The notes: a model not told the origin generated them from the letters alone. Counted from the first letter of the stretch, positions 49,101 to 61,261 are shown. The stretch is DNA of 64,000 nt from Tubulanus polymorphus (GCF_964204645.1 NC_134027.1:22804485-22868484), one strand, 5' to 3'. Numbers and translations are program-made.

Positions 49101-52100
49101 TGTACCGTTTTTACGATGATCCATCATTTCATCCAAAACAACAGTTGTTTCAGTAGAAGTAATCATTATTTGCATTTCCATGGTTCATTTCATATAATCA
49201 AAAATTGCTCCTCGTTTTTTTCGAAAACAGCCACATCAATAGAAATAAATTATTTTTAGTTCCAGCAACAAAACTGACAAATGTTAAGAAACCGGCAGAT
49301 TATGTATTAGTAAACGATAATCAACAGATAGAGTGTAAAACTGACTCGTCAAACCCGGCTGTACAGATTCAGTGGTTCACATATTCCTCTACAACATGGA
49401 CACTACTTGACCCTCAACCAGCTACGAGTCAAACTAGTGCAGCCTATCACGGGTTTGTGGCTAATAGTACATTATCTATTACTGCAACTAAAACTATGAA
49501 TCAGGCTCGATACAGATGTCAAACTGGAAATCTTTATAATGACACAACAATTACCGTTCACTGTAAGTAAATAATCGCATTTTCATCCCTTTCACATCGA
49601 CCGTTTAGTGAAGCATTAATCATGGCTTTCAATGTTCATTTACAGTTCCACCCGAGTCAATTACACTGACTGAAATTCCAAACGGTCCAGTTGTTCAAGG
49701 TACATCAAAAACTCTGACGTGTACAACTGACTCCAGTAACCCGGTGTCTTCAATTATGTGGGCGTACAACTCTGGGACGAAAACGTGGACAAATATTTCA
49801 CTCAATCCAGCAGTTAATCATAAACCTGGATCTCACAGTGGGCAGATATCTACTAGTAGTCTGGCAGTACCAACTGATAAGGATAAAAATCGAAGACAAT
49901 ATAGATGTACAGCTTATCAGAACAGTCAACCTGTTAATAGTGTCACCAAATCCATGACATTGTCTATATTGTGTGAGTGTGGAATTTAGTGATTCGTTGA
50001 TTATTATAATTTGACCTGTACTCATTACAAATGTTCATGGTTGAATTGAAAATTATCCATTTTTGATTTGGTAATAGTGAGATATTTTCCAACAAATCTT
50101 TCTTTTAATGCTTTTTTGAAAAAATGAAAAGTCTCTTGTTTTACAGATGCGGCTGATTCTGTTTCGCTGACTCCTTTTAAGTCTGTTATTAAAGAAGGCG
50201 ATTCAGTTCGGTTGAACTGTGAAGCAACTGGTGGAAATCTTGGTAGTTACACTTACACCTGGCAATACTTAACTGTATCGGGTGTCTGGAAATCAATCGC
50301 ATCCACAAATAAATATCTTGCCATAGAGAATTTATCAAGAGTTAATTCAGGACAATACAGATGTCAAATGACAAATACAGTCGGTTTTACTATCAGTAAT
50401 ATCGCTATAGTCGATGTCCAATGTAAGTAATCAGTCATATACCCAATAGTTTTCAAATTCATGCGCCATTAACCTATCCATTCATATTGAATCCCAGTTG
50501 AGGGATGAATATATGGCGATTGAAAATGATTCCGATGATCAGTGCCATCGGGATCCAAATCCGATGATAGTCAAATATTTGGCATTACGCCTACGAAATC
50601 GATTTCGAGAATCAGATATATCTCGAGACTGTGGAACCTAAATCCTATGTAGATTACTAAAATGCTTTTATACGCAAGATACAATTTTTGCTTTTAAAAT
50701 ATAATTCATTCTCATTTCGTATGCTAAGCGCGAGTGTTTTTAAATGGAGAAATATAAGATAATACAAACAGTATGTTGAATGTGTTTAAACAAGATACCC
50801 CCAATCATGTTTTCCATTTTCCATAGATGCACCGCAGCTTTCTTCACAAATCGAACCCGTTGCCGCAAAAATAGGAGAAAGTGGTAGATTTACGATCAAC
50901 TACGATGCGAATCCGCGAGCGACAACTTTAGATTGCAACCACGAGTTAGGATACAAAGCTATTTTGCCCACGCCGGTAAAAATGTATTGGATCGTTACTA
51001 TCAGATCAGTTCAGGCGGCTGATTACGGATCTCATTACTGTCAACTGAAGAATTTAGTTGGTAGCCTAAAAATAACATTGGATATCCTAGACATTGGTAA
51101 GCACTGCAGTGTGCAGAGATTTTCCATTTCAGGAATGAAACTATAAAACATAGTACGCATATAAACATATTTTGCCCAATTCCTAGAATTCTGAAGCCTA
51201 CATGAAATGCAGATATTGATTATTTGGCAGCCATGGAACTTCCCTTTACTCATTCGCAGTATTGATAAATGTTCGAGGTCTTTTATCAGTTTGTTATTTA
51301 TACTTATCAACTTATTTCTACAATAGACAGTTTAGCAATAGAAAATGATTTCGAAACTGTATCGATGAACTTTCCGATATGAGGTCTGGTTTCTATCAAG
51401 ATAAGTAGAAGTTGTGAACAGACGATTAAAATTTGGAGAATGGTCATTTCCAATGTTCGCCCGATATATTAGGACTGGATCCTGGATACAGATTGATTTT
51501 TGCAAACGTCTGTGTCACTACAATATGCTGTATGATTTTGCAGTAAAATGCTAAACAATCTGTGCAACATTCATATTCTCATTTCCGTTCATTCTAGGAC
51601 CGCCAAAACTCCCCTCAAATCTGACAATTGTCACAAAAACGGCTGTGTCTGTGACACTGACTTGGATATCTGAATTTGCATGTGGCTCCGTACAAACGTT
51701 CACTGTCAGTTACAGGGCATCACATTCCACTGAATTCGTGAATAAAGCTGAAATACCCGACCCCGGTTATAGAAAACTGGTACAAACAAAAATAACCGGA
51801 TTAAAACCAGCAACTGATTATCAGTTCAAAGTGAAAAGTGTCAACTCAAATCCTGGTGATAATACAAGTTCATTCACTGATATAGTTACAACTAGAACAG
51901 ATGGTGAGTTATATACACAGGTCTCTCCTTGGGTCACGGCTGTAGTATTGATTGTTACTGGAGACCTTCCTTGAATACTTTTTCGATTAGAATATTCTCG
52001 TCACTTAACGTCGAACTTTTCATCCATCTATGGCTGGTTGAAGCCCAGATGAAGGCCTCGGCTAACCCGTTCATGCGAGTTATAACCACTGTATTTTGGC

Positions 52101-53752
52101 TTTAAAATTCACCCTGGTGGGGGCCTTTGATGATTGCACGGATTAAATACTCAAATCGTAAACCCCTTTAAACTCCATATTGAAGCAAGTCGGATAACAA
52201 GAGAACGAAATCTTGTTCTGGTAAAATTGTCGTCCTTTCAGTCGAAGCGTCTACGTTATAATAGCAGAATATTGTATGTTTTTGTGCGACGCAGAAACGG
52301 GAATTTTATTTTGAACTCAAGATAGTGATTGATAGTTCAAAACAAAGATAATGAAGATTTTATATGCCGCAGCTTTTGCGACGTTTCAGCAAACCCATCT
52401 TATACTTCTACAGATTTGATTTGATTTGATTTGAACACTTTATTTTTCAAATATAATTTACAGCATAGTGTACAAAGCATAATACAAAATACAGTAAATT
52501 AGACCTGGAGGGGCCTGTAGAAACTAAGGAATAGTTTGTATAAAACAGGTCCCTCAAAAGAGAAAAAAAAGAGAAACGCAATAAAGAAAATAATATGCTC
52601 ACAGTCAACCCTTAACACACAAAATGCAATCAAAGTAAAGTAATTCAAAAAATTCAAATTATATTGAAATTACAATTACGCATTTTAAACGCCATTTCTT
52701 CATTCAGCTGATGACAAGTCAACGTCTCCGCTGATAATTGTCGGCGTTGTTTTTGGTATCATAGCGTTTGTTCTGATCGTGATATTATTGATTGCACTTT
52801 TAATAAAACAACTCAGAAACGGAGGTCTCGTCTTCATGAACAGATCAAGTGGAATGTGAGTGTTCATTAATTAAATCATTTGCTGTCCATTTGTTTTGCA
52901 CCAAGGCCCCCTCTCTTTGGATAGGATGTTATAAACAAATCATTGTCTCCTGCTCATTTATACTAGATACGGACCATCAAGAAATGACTGAGATATAGTC
53001 ATATGGGTTAATTGCAAAACAAGTGGATTTATTATTGTCTTCAAGCCACGAAATGGTAGGTTAAAAGGCTATTTAAAAAGGCACAATACCTAAACATGGG
53101 CTCTGAAAATATTCGTACTTAGTTACTCTTATCTCAATCGGTTCGAATCCCATTATTACGCCGTAGTTTGAATTTGTGAAAATATCTTTCTTTCATTTCA
53201 GGACAAATAAAACTAAAGATTCAACAACAGGTAAAATTGTTCAAAAATACATGTACGAGAAATATGAATTCGTTCTCCCCTGCTTCCGAAAACTGTATAT
53301 AATTGATAATATAATACTGCAATTGGATATTGTTGATAATTTGTGTTTTCATCATTTCAGTATATTCTAACAGCAACGAACTCAAGGACACAGATTCACG
53401 TATGTACATCCGGTACATTTTGAACTTATCGCGGCTTTCTGTCAATCATTTTACACATATATTGAAAAAAAAATATTTCAGGTGATTACGCCGCGGCGAC
53501 GCCGTATGTAAATGTAGCTTTTTGTGGTAAGTATTCACAAAAATTCGAGCGTATATAGTTCTATAAACATCTTTTAAAATTGTGTTGATGTGATCGTAAA
53601 TTTTCTCAGCTCCGCACGCATCCCTTTCGGGAAAGTAACTGAACATATATCGCGTTCCATTCATTTACTACGTAATATTGAACCTATTTTTATCTTCATT
53701 TAAAGCAGAGATCGAGCCCGAACCAAACAACTATGAAGAAGTCAGGAACTAA
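46148..53752 (+). CDS. Ig/FN3 transmembrane receptor, gene C, alternative tail
   Basis: Exons: 46148-46202 (signal core NCLTLTVVLLLMMCTGIN), 46577-46924 (Q), 47337-47612 (S), 48760-49086 (P), 49260-49562 (V), 49646-49972 (P), 50147-50422 (Y), 50827-51096 (Am), 51598-51903 (FN3), 52708-52855 (TM), 53202-53230, 53361-53399, 53482-53526, 53709-53752 (stop TAA). All are GT-AG and phases agree throughout, giving about 930 residues once a start exon is added. The ectodomain has seven Ig domains and one FN3. TM and tail differ from A/B/E: helix after STSPLIIVGVV, then a short tail with TPYVNVAF and NNYEEV. YVNV fits a Grb2-type YxN site and YEEV a general SH2 site. Polyadenylation signal AATAAA at 53836. 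Transcribed divergently from gene B, with two GPCRs between. Confidence 0.87.
46577..46924 (+). CDS. Gene C distal Ig exon (Q type)
   Basis: 348 bp, phase 1-1, V-like Ig domain with DAGEWSC. By eye it differs from the gene B Q exon at about one base in twenty, much closer than the membrane-proximal exons of the two genes. Confidence 0.9.
47613..48759. other. Gene C intron where a D-type exon is absent
   Basis: B has a D exon after S, whereas C goes directly to P. I saw no D relic here. The region has a G-rich stretch (about 48145-48180) and otherwise unremarkable AT-rich sequence. Confidence 0.5.
52134..52262 (+). pseudogene. Relic of FN3b exon in gene C
   Basis: GAACGAAATCTTGTTCTGGT and the following LVKLSSF-like frame match FN3b of B (GNLVLLKLSSFPSKYSVYV). 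The continuation is frame-shifted (SKRLRYNSR) and no acceptor or donor frames it. The TM exon follows FN3 directly in the spliced gene. Confidence 0.7.
52419..52600 (-). mobile_element. Probable retroelement 3' tail with (AATCA)n
   Basis: GATTTGATTTGATTTGATTT followed by a minus-strand AATAAA (ACTTTATTTTTC on plus) and about 150 bp of non-coding sequence. Typical of a 3' end with a microsatellite tail. Inserted between the FN3b relic and TM of gene C. Confidence 0.45.
52708..52855 (+). CDS. Gene C transmembrane exon (different type)
   Basis: DDKSTSPLIIVGVVFG and a long hydrophobic run end in LIKQLRNGG. No resemblance to the WIWTKYR stop-transfer of A/B/E. It joins in phase 2 to the 29-bp exon 53202-53230. 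Confidence 0.85.
53482..53752 (+). CDS. Gene C final tail exons with YVNV and YEEV
   Basis: Exon 53482-53526 encodes DYAAATPYVNVAFC and exon 53709-53752 encodes EIEPEPNNYEEVRN and TAA. The acceptors and donors are clean (TTTCAG, GTAAGT, AAGCAG). AATAAA lies 84 bp after the stop. Confidence 0.8.
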
Positions 53753-53904
53753 AAGATGCTAGACTATTGACCAGCTGGGCCTAGATACTTAATGCTCAGC
53801 TGGGACTTCTTACTGACTGAAAGATGTGTAATAGTAATAAAAACCCGTACAGATTAAAAGAATTTTAGAATCGAAAATTTATTTATTCAAAAAATCTAAT
53901 AGGT

Positions 53905-53950
53905 GAAATACACGACGTTTCGATTTCGCCCTAGAGATCATCGTCAGGTG
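53905..53950 (-). other. CTGACGA...CGAAA...ACGTC motif, possible Penelope-type remnant
   Basis: The minus strand reads CCTGACGATGATC, then GGGCGAAATCGAAACGTC. Penelope-like elements are known to carry hammerhead-type CTGANGA...GAAA motifs in their ends. The stem that should join the two boxes is weak here. A related motif is at 56178-56213. Confidence 0.3.
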
Positions 53951-56177
53951 TGACATTAATGTATAATAGTGTATGAATCAACCATGATGTGCCTTTGTAC
54001 ATCCTTGGAGTAATCATCTAACAAAAATGATTACTCCAAGGTACATCGTTTATTTCTCTTCCACCTCGGTTTTAACGCTTCGGATCAGAGATCTAGTTAT
54101 AACGGAAATAATGGGTCTGATAACATTCAAATTATAGATTAATACCTCGAGGAAAGTAGAGTAGCTCCGATCTGTGATAGGTGTCTCACTAAAGTGATAT
54201 TTTGTTCTAAATAATTGAACCATTTTCTTTGTTATGTTTTGTATGAATTTTACTGTATCGGCATGCGTACCTATATCTATATGCTTTTCCATTGTTTTAT
54301 ATGACGATAAGATTTATGTAAATTATTTTATCAAGGCTCTGCCTTACTCTGTAAAGTCGACCTGATACCAAGATGAAAATCATGGGAAATTGATGTTTTC
54401 CGTAATACATGTTAATTGTGTACAATCGATCATCCTTCTCTCTCTTATGCAATCTACGAAGAACCTTGATATTATGTCATTTGTTCGTTCATTGTCGAAA
54501 CGTCTTAGGTGATCTTCGCAACGCGAAAAGTGACACTCAGAAGATAACCATTGCGCTGGTAAGATCTCTAATGTCTGTCGTGTTTCATTAATAACTAATG
54601 CCTTTGTTAAAGTTCCGATCGAAAATCGGGAACATGGAGATAAAGGGTCGAATGAATGATGGTTCGATTTAGAATATTCCAGGTCAATTAGTCCCTGAAA
54701 TGACCAGCATTTCAGATGCAGCTACGTGTATGTTATTTCTGTTTGTTCATTTAAACAAGTTTATAGTGTTATTGAAGTTGTACATTTTCAACAGTGTAAT
54801 AAAATCTGTAAATTTAATGTTGTCCCTCTAATACCTGTAATGGGTTTGAGTGTAAATGAAATTGAATTGAAAATATTGTTCAAACGTTCATTTTTGATTT
54901 CTAAATGCCTGGATAATGTCTCAGGTACATATGAATTGAAACTCGCTTTCTCTATAGCCGTAAAAACATATTACTTCCTGGTTGGAATTTCTACGAACAC
55001 AATATAGAGAGATCAACAAAGTGAAATCTGTGTTACAAGTAGTTTCTTTTAGCAATCTCCTTACTTTCGGTAAGTTGTTCCAGTTCTCGTATTCATTTTC
55101 GCCTCCGCATTTTTTTGTCTATGAAGGCCGTAAAGTCTTTCGTTTTCAGTGTTGTCATACTTGACACAATTTTGGCTTGTGTCGTGATATTTGGTGCTGT
55201 AACCACAATAGAAAGCGGGAAACTAGCTCCTTAAACTAAGTAACTCACGTCTTTCTGCTATTACACGATATATAACGTGATTATAATCATACAATATACG
55301 TAATCTCTTTGTTGATACTTTCTTACAACGAATATCAAATCAACTATGATAAACATTAACAAGTCTGCAACCTTACTGCTCTTACAGCAAGATACCTTAA
55401 AAGTATTTAGCTATAATTTTGAATACTAAATCCGAAAAATTAGTTATTTCCTAGTTAAGATGAGCATTGCATGCGCCGTGTAAAAACAGAACATCAAAAA
55501 TGGGAAAAAAGAAAAAAAAAGAAAAAGGAAAAAAGAGAAAAAAACAGAACATAATAGTAAGCAGCAAAGTCAGATGCGTTTACCCTCTACTTTCTTTTAT
55601 AAATCATGTGACTTAACTGCACCATTTAGTATGATCATGTTCATATTCTTTATTAAGAGGAGCAGCCGGATTCCGCATCTTGATTGTGTCGAGTATCGCT
55701 CGAGATTGGAAAGGAAGAAAACATCCCTCTCATCTGACTCGTGACTGGAAAACGTTGATGAATGATTCAGAGGCAAATGTTTGGAAATGAACTTTCTTAA
55801 ATTCTTGAATATCATTAATCGCGTGTTATTTCGATTAGAGGAGTTTTGAATCTATATGCAAAACATGCACAGACACGTAAGAATACAGCTACATGTATTT
55901 CATCCACAATCAAATATCAGTACATAATTAAAGTCAAGGACATTTTACGATGAGTAACTTCTTTGTATTTTGTAAAAATGTCTATGAACATAGAATCATC
56001 TCATTAGTATAAATATCTCCCAAAGACTTGCACGATATATCTCAACTAAAACAAGATTTTTTGAAATATGAGTCGAGAAGATACACACTATCCGTATATG
56101 ATGGATAACGAGAGAAATCCCACAATGATTCAGTCAAAGATGAACAATTCTTGAATAGAAGAGTATACATTTTGAGC

Positions 56178-56213
56178 AACGTTTCGGCTTAACACTATTC
56201 ATCATCAGGCGTA
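56178..56213 (-). other. CCTGATGATG...CCGAAACGTT motif
   Basis: The minus strand reads GCCTGATGATGAATAG, then TTAAGCCGAAACGTTGC, the same two boxes (CTGATGA, GAAA) as at 53905-53950. Probably a short relic of the same kind of element, 70 bp before the gene D signal exon. Confidence 0.3.
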
Positions 56214-57201
56214 CTATTCAAGAATTGTTCATCTTTGACTAAATTATTGTGGGATTTCTCTCGTTTTTGAAATATCTTTAAAATTTATGATACAGAAGGG
56301 TTTGTTAGTGATTGTGGTGTCATGTCTAATGATGTGCAGTGGAATTATCGGTAAGTCAACACCTGTATAACTACAGAAACAATGTAACATCATTAATAAA
56401 ACCAGGTTTGTAACTGTGTCACGGGAAGAAAGTGACATTTTATTGATTTAAACTTATCATCCTGAAATGATATCGTGATGATGAGACATTCTAAAATATC
56501 ATGTAAACTTTATTGAAGAATAGCATGTTGGCTGATTCGAACCAAATTAAGAAAAATAAATTCCGTGCAATACGCCATGCTAAAATTGCCAAAAACGAAC
56601 ATTGACGCCAGAAACGTGCCAAAACTAGCGCAGAAACGCGTTTAATTTCCAAAGCGAAAACATTGACGCAGATACGAAGCAATACGATTTTCGCATGGCG
56701 TTTTGCACGGAATGTTTTTTTTCCTTACTTGGCCCGAATCAGCCGCCTTACGTAAGGATATTGAAAACTTACGAAACAAAAAGAGAAAAGCGAGTAATTG
56801 GATATCTAGGACTAAAACCTTGGATGTGAGTAATATGGGGTTTTCATAAACTTTGCAACCGTATTTATATTGGGGTGTAGAAATATATGTAAGTAGGTAG
56901 TGCATGTCTTTCTTTGCTGTAGAAGGGACACGCAGAATAATACTTTAATTTGTAATACAATAAAATGACAATAGATTAATAAACTCTGCTATAAGCTAGC
57001 TGGTAATTCTATATACCGAATATAGGCAACAAAATGCTCAACACTTTTTATGTTCTGGTTAGAAGTAACTAAAATCATTTTTAATATATGCGAATTATAA
57101 ACGTCTTAATGACAACCATTTAAGTACTGTCTGTTTCATACATTCAAGAATTGTTCTGACTTATGAGATTGAAAATTCATGAATGGAAAATCATTTTGTA
57201 G

Positions 57202-57551
57202 GAGAGCAGCAGAACTGTATAGACGCAGCAGATACGACACTCACGGCGGTTGCAACACCAGTTGATGTAAAACTAGGTGGCACCACTGTCGTACAATGTC
57301 AGGTTTCCCCAACCAGTAAAGATTTCTGCGGTCACAGAATAACATTGAGTAGCCCTTCAGGACAGTTTGAGTATGATAAGACAAACTGTCCTCATGGAAC
57401 TATTACTGCTCCCCGGTACACTGGACAATGTGACGTCACAGCTGGACGTTATGGTTTGCGTATCAATAATGTACAAATTGCTGATGCTGGAGAATGGTCA
57501 TGTGACTATAAAAGCGTTTTTGCAAATAGTAAACAGTAATAACGGTATTAG
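57202..57551 (+). pseudogene. Gene D Q exon with terminal frameshift
   Basis: Compared with C, AATACTAAAACAG is AATAGTAAACAG here, one A short. The frame then reads AAA CAG TAA. The splice donor after GGTATTAG is intact. The change is in an A run, where sequencing error is plausible. Confidence 0.75.
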
Positions 57552-58194
57552 GTGATAAACGATTTAATGATAGATCATTTCCAATCGTGTTCAGTAGTTA
57601 AGAATCATTTTCTAATCACTATGTATTCGAATATATCGCGAAGAATTACTTTGAAGTTTAATCCCGATGATGAAACGTATACCACATTTTACTCATAGTC
57701 CATTCATCGTGCCATTGTGGTGTATTGATTCATAAACTGTGATGTATGTTGATGATTCGTTTCAAACAGTGCCAAATACTATACGTGAATCAAGGAAATA
57801 CATTAGAAAATACGCTATCAAATATACATTGCATGGTTTCACATTTACAGCACCCCCGAGTGGACCAGTTTTAACATCTCAACCAAACACCACCACAAAC
57901 AACATCGTCAGAGTACAGGAGAATTCACAATTAACAATCACATGTGACGGTTCACAGTCTGGAGCTACAGGACTGACGTATAAATGGAGTGGTGTCAATC
58001 TATCTGGACAGTCTAATAATAAACTCAGTTTTACACGAATCAGTAAAACTGATTCAGGTGTTTATACGTGTACAGTATCGAATATAGCAGGATCAGTTAC
58101 TGGAAGAATTACTATCAATGTTTTATGTGAGTATTACATAAAAATTAAATAAATAATTAATAAACCTTTAATATTAACAGCTTCATCAGAATTG

Positions 58195-58342
58195 TCCCCG
58201 CACTGATCACAATTATCACATTTCAAATTTTCATCAATTCACCACTGATCGCCAAATTTGAAATTTTTTCGCACTGATCAACATTATCACATTTCAAATC
58301 TTCGTCAATTCACCACTGATTGTCACATTTGAAATTTTTGTC
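58195..58342. repeat. 72-bp tandem duplication
   Basis: Two copies (from about 58200 and 58272) of a unit with GCACTGATCACAATTATCAC-like start and CAATTCACCACTGAT. Intron of gene D. Confidence 0.8.
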
Positions 58343-58789
58343 CCCTGCCACATGATTTATGTTTACGATAAAACATCAGACACCTTTAAACAAACATTGA
58401 TAATAGATAATAATGTTGTGTAAAATGTATAATTCTATTTTGTCTAACGTCAGAAAAACATTACATACTAGGCGTTTTCATATCACGCAGTTCGTAATTG
58501 CAATTTGTTAAAAATAGAGTTCATTTATCAAATCTAAGGGTTATCGATTTTGGTAGAAGGACACATAACGCAGGCATTGCCGTTATTACGAAGTGCACCA
58601 ATATCGAAGTTGAAGTCTTAGTATTTATCCTCATCAAAAGATGTTTTTTGGCGACAATCATGATCAGGCGCAAAGACGATCCAGACATATATATTCCATT
58701 TAACTGACGGTCTTTTAACCGTTCGCTATTCATCTGATTCTACTCTGCATCTAGTCTATTCGTCACGATGATGATTGGCTGGGGTGCTC

Positions 58790-59010
58790 ATCCGTTGACT
58801 TAACGTGTGCAGCTACAGGGGGTAACCCGGAACCAAACCTCGCCATAACTAGAACACCAGGGGCAGCACTGTAAAACAGGGAGTTAGTCTTCTAACATAT
58901 TCAACATCCGTCACTAAAACAGATAACCAGGCAGAATATCAATGTACATCTACTGGGGCTGGTATACCAACACCAATGATTTCTGATAAACTTAGATTAA
59001 CTGTCAACTG
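58790..59010 (+). pseudogene. Truncated D-type Ig exon in gene D
   Basis: Keeps LTCAATGGNPEPNLAITRTP and the end with GT donor. The first 65 bp and the acceptor are replaced by unrelated sequence. A G is missing in the ACACCAGGGGCAGC run, followed by an in-frame stop change (GTCAAA to GTAAAA relative to gene A). Confidence 0.8.
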
Positions 59011-60465
59011 TAAGTATTGTAGATAGATACATTACTCCTTATACTCATGAAGTTAATGTGATTCTGGTTTTGACTAAATTTTGTTTCGCCAATATCCACA
59101 GATTTTAACAATATTGACAACAATAGTTAAATCTTTTAGTTCAAGCAACATCACTGACAATGGTGAAGAAACCGGCAGATTATGTATTAGTAAACGATAA
59201 TCAACAGGTAGAGTGTAAAACTGACTCGTCAAACCCGGCTGTACAGATTCAGTGGTTCAAATATTCTTCTACAACATGGACACTACTTGACCCTCAACCA
59301 GCTACGAGTCAAACTAGTGCAGCCTATCACGGGTTTATGGCTACTAGTACATTATCTGTTACTGCAGCTAAAACCATGAATCAAGCTCGATACAGATGTC
59401 AAACTGGTAATCTTTACAATGATACAACAATTACCGTTTATTGTAAGTATAGATAACTTCTTCCTTGGATACGAAATCACGTTTCAGATTTTTTTATATT
59501 CGTTTGTTTTCCCTGAAAGTCTTATGAAACAAGAAGCGCATATTACAATGTTTTTTTTTTTTAATAGTTCCACCAGAGTCAATGACACTGACTGAAATTC
59601 CAAACGGTCCAGTTGTTCAAGGTACATCAAAAACTCTTACGTGTACAACTGACTCCAGTAACCCGGTGTCTGTAATTGTCTGGGCGTGCAGCTCCGGGGC
59701 GACAACGTGGATACATATTTCACCCAACCCAGCAGTAAATCATAAACCCGGATCTCACAGTGGACAGATATCTACTAGTAGTCTAGTAGTACCAACTGAT
59801 AAGAATAAAAATGGAAGACAATATAGATGTACAGCTTATCAGAGCAGTCAACCTGTCAATGGTGTCACCAACTCCACGACATTGTCTATATCGTGTAAGT
59901 GTAAAATAGCGCACGTTATGTTTTGTTAAAAAGTCGGAAAGTCTGCATTTCCATGGTTCATATGATTGGGTCTTGACCAATTTTGCTGAAGGAATTATCA
60001 ATAATAGCAACATCATTGGGAATGAATTAATCGTTTTAGTTCAAGCAACAACTCTAACAATGGCGAAGAAACCAGCAGATCATGTATCAGTAAACGATAT
60101 TCAACAGATAGAGTGTAAAACTGACTCGTCAAACCCGGCTGTACAGATTCAGTGGTTCACATATTCCTCTACAACATGGACACTACTTGACTCTCAACCA
60201 GCTACGAGTCAAACTAGTTCAGCCAATCACGGGTTTGTGGCTACTAGTACATTATCTATTACTGCAACTAAAACTATGAATCAAGCTCGATACAAATGTC
60301 AAACTGGAAATCTTTACAATGATACAGCGATTACTGTTCACTGTAAGTATAAATTACTTCCTCCTCGGATACGAAATCACGTTTCAGATTTTTTTTTTCA
60401 CCTTCATTCGTTTTCCCTGAAAGTCTTATGAAATAAGAAGCGCATATTTCAATGTTTATTTGAAG

Positions 60466-60662
60466 TTCCACCAAAGTCAATGACACCGACTGAAATTCCA
60501 AACGGTCCAGTTGTTCAAGGTACATCAAAAACTCTGACGTCTACAACTGACCCCAGAAACCCGGTGTCAAGCATTGTCTGGACAAACAGCTCTGGGGCAA
60601 TGATATGCTTCGTATTTATTTGCGTTTCGGTCTCAGTTTACTTATTTAGTGGTATTTATTGA
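60466..60662 (+). CDS. Gene D last P fragment with hydrophobic C-end
   Basis: Continues in frame from a normal-looking phase 1 acceptor: EIPNGPVVQGTSKTL, VWTNSSG, then about 20 hydrophobic residues and TGA. The hydrophobic end is not part of a P domain and arose where homology to P ends. It could act as a membrane anchor or GPI signal, or be meaningless read-through. Confidence 0.4.
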
Positions 60663-60938
60663 TATTCATAACATCATCAATGAAAAAGTACACAAAAGTA
60701 CAGAATGTGTAACCGTTACAACAGTTATCAAAGCCAGATGGATCCAGGTTGGAACTGCGAGGCTTGAATAGCGATAAGAATGATGTATATATGTTTCTGT
60801 TCATAATCTAGTGGAAAAATCAGAAAAGAAACAAACACGCACGTGTGCAGTACAGAATATAAATGTAGAATAGTAGTTCATTAGAATTTATTATGTATTG
60901 TCAATAGAAAACTCTACGTAACGTTGACATTGCAAATG

Positions 60939-61042
60939 ATACTTGTTCATTAACCGGTGAAATGTATTGTAATATTCATCATTTACCGGTAAAATGTTTT
61001 GTAATATTCATCATTTACCGATAAAATGTATTGTAATATTGT
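60939..61042. repeat. 32-bp tandem repeat, about three copies
   Basis: AATATTCATCATTTACCGGT with AAAATGTTTTGT repeats at 60971 and 61003; partial copies lie on either side. Confidence 0.85.
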
Positions 61043-61261
61043 GAGTAATTAGAAATGTCCATTTAGAACTGCTACAACAATATAATCTGCCGCCTAAATC
61101 CCAGTATAAATGACATCTTCAGAACTGACGTTGAATATATATCACGTCGTCATCAAATTTGAGCTGTTTATCACCGAATCACTTGAAAATACACGCTTTG
61201 AGATTACGTCATCAGAGGGTATTAAGTGGATGAAAGATGTTAATTGATGGCACTTCCCTTA

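Larger units (their letters stand above)
53753..56286. other. Spacer between genes C and D
   Basis: Contains the gene C 3' UTR, a perfect 15-bp-arm hairpin (CCTTGGAGTAATCAT with its complement, 54003-54041), two ACGTTTCG...CATC motifs (about 53905-53950 and 56178-56213) and an A/G-rich tract at 55495-55550. No gene recognised. Confidence 0.5.
56287..60662 (+). pseudogene. Ig receptor gene D, damaged or novel short form
   Basis: Exons: signal 56287-56350 (MIQKGLLVIVVSCLMMCSG; or 56296-56350 if an upstream exon exists), Q 57202-57551, S 57851-58126, V 59140-59442, P 59568-59894, V 60040-60342, P fragment 60466-60662. Lesions: a one-base loss near 57530 shifts the end of Q into TAA; a D-type exon survives only as a 3' fragment with another one-base loss; the last P exon lost its first core Cys (LTSTTD) and breaks off near 60600. 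No FN3, TM or tail exon follows. The last frame runs on into MICFVFICVSVSVYLFSGIY and stops. It is probably a pseudogene. If the Q frameshift is a homopolymer sequencing error, it could encode a short anchored receptor. Confidence 0.7.

Noticed and set aside
49558-49567. Apparent final Cys-Lys at the end of each Ig frame (HCK, VQCK, ILC)
   Set aside because: Created by reading T|GTAAG across the splice donor; the true residue is completed by the next exon, so these cysteines are not in the protein.
54960-55010. TACTTCCTGGTTGGAAT shared with about 45180, each roughly 1 kb upstream of a receptor signal exon
   Set aside because: The match is too short and does not extend; not enough to call a shared regulatory site.
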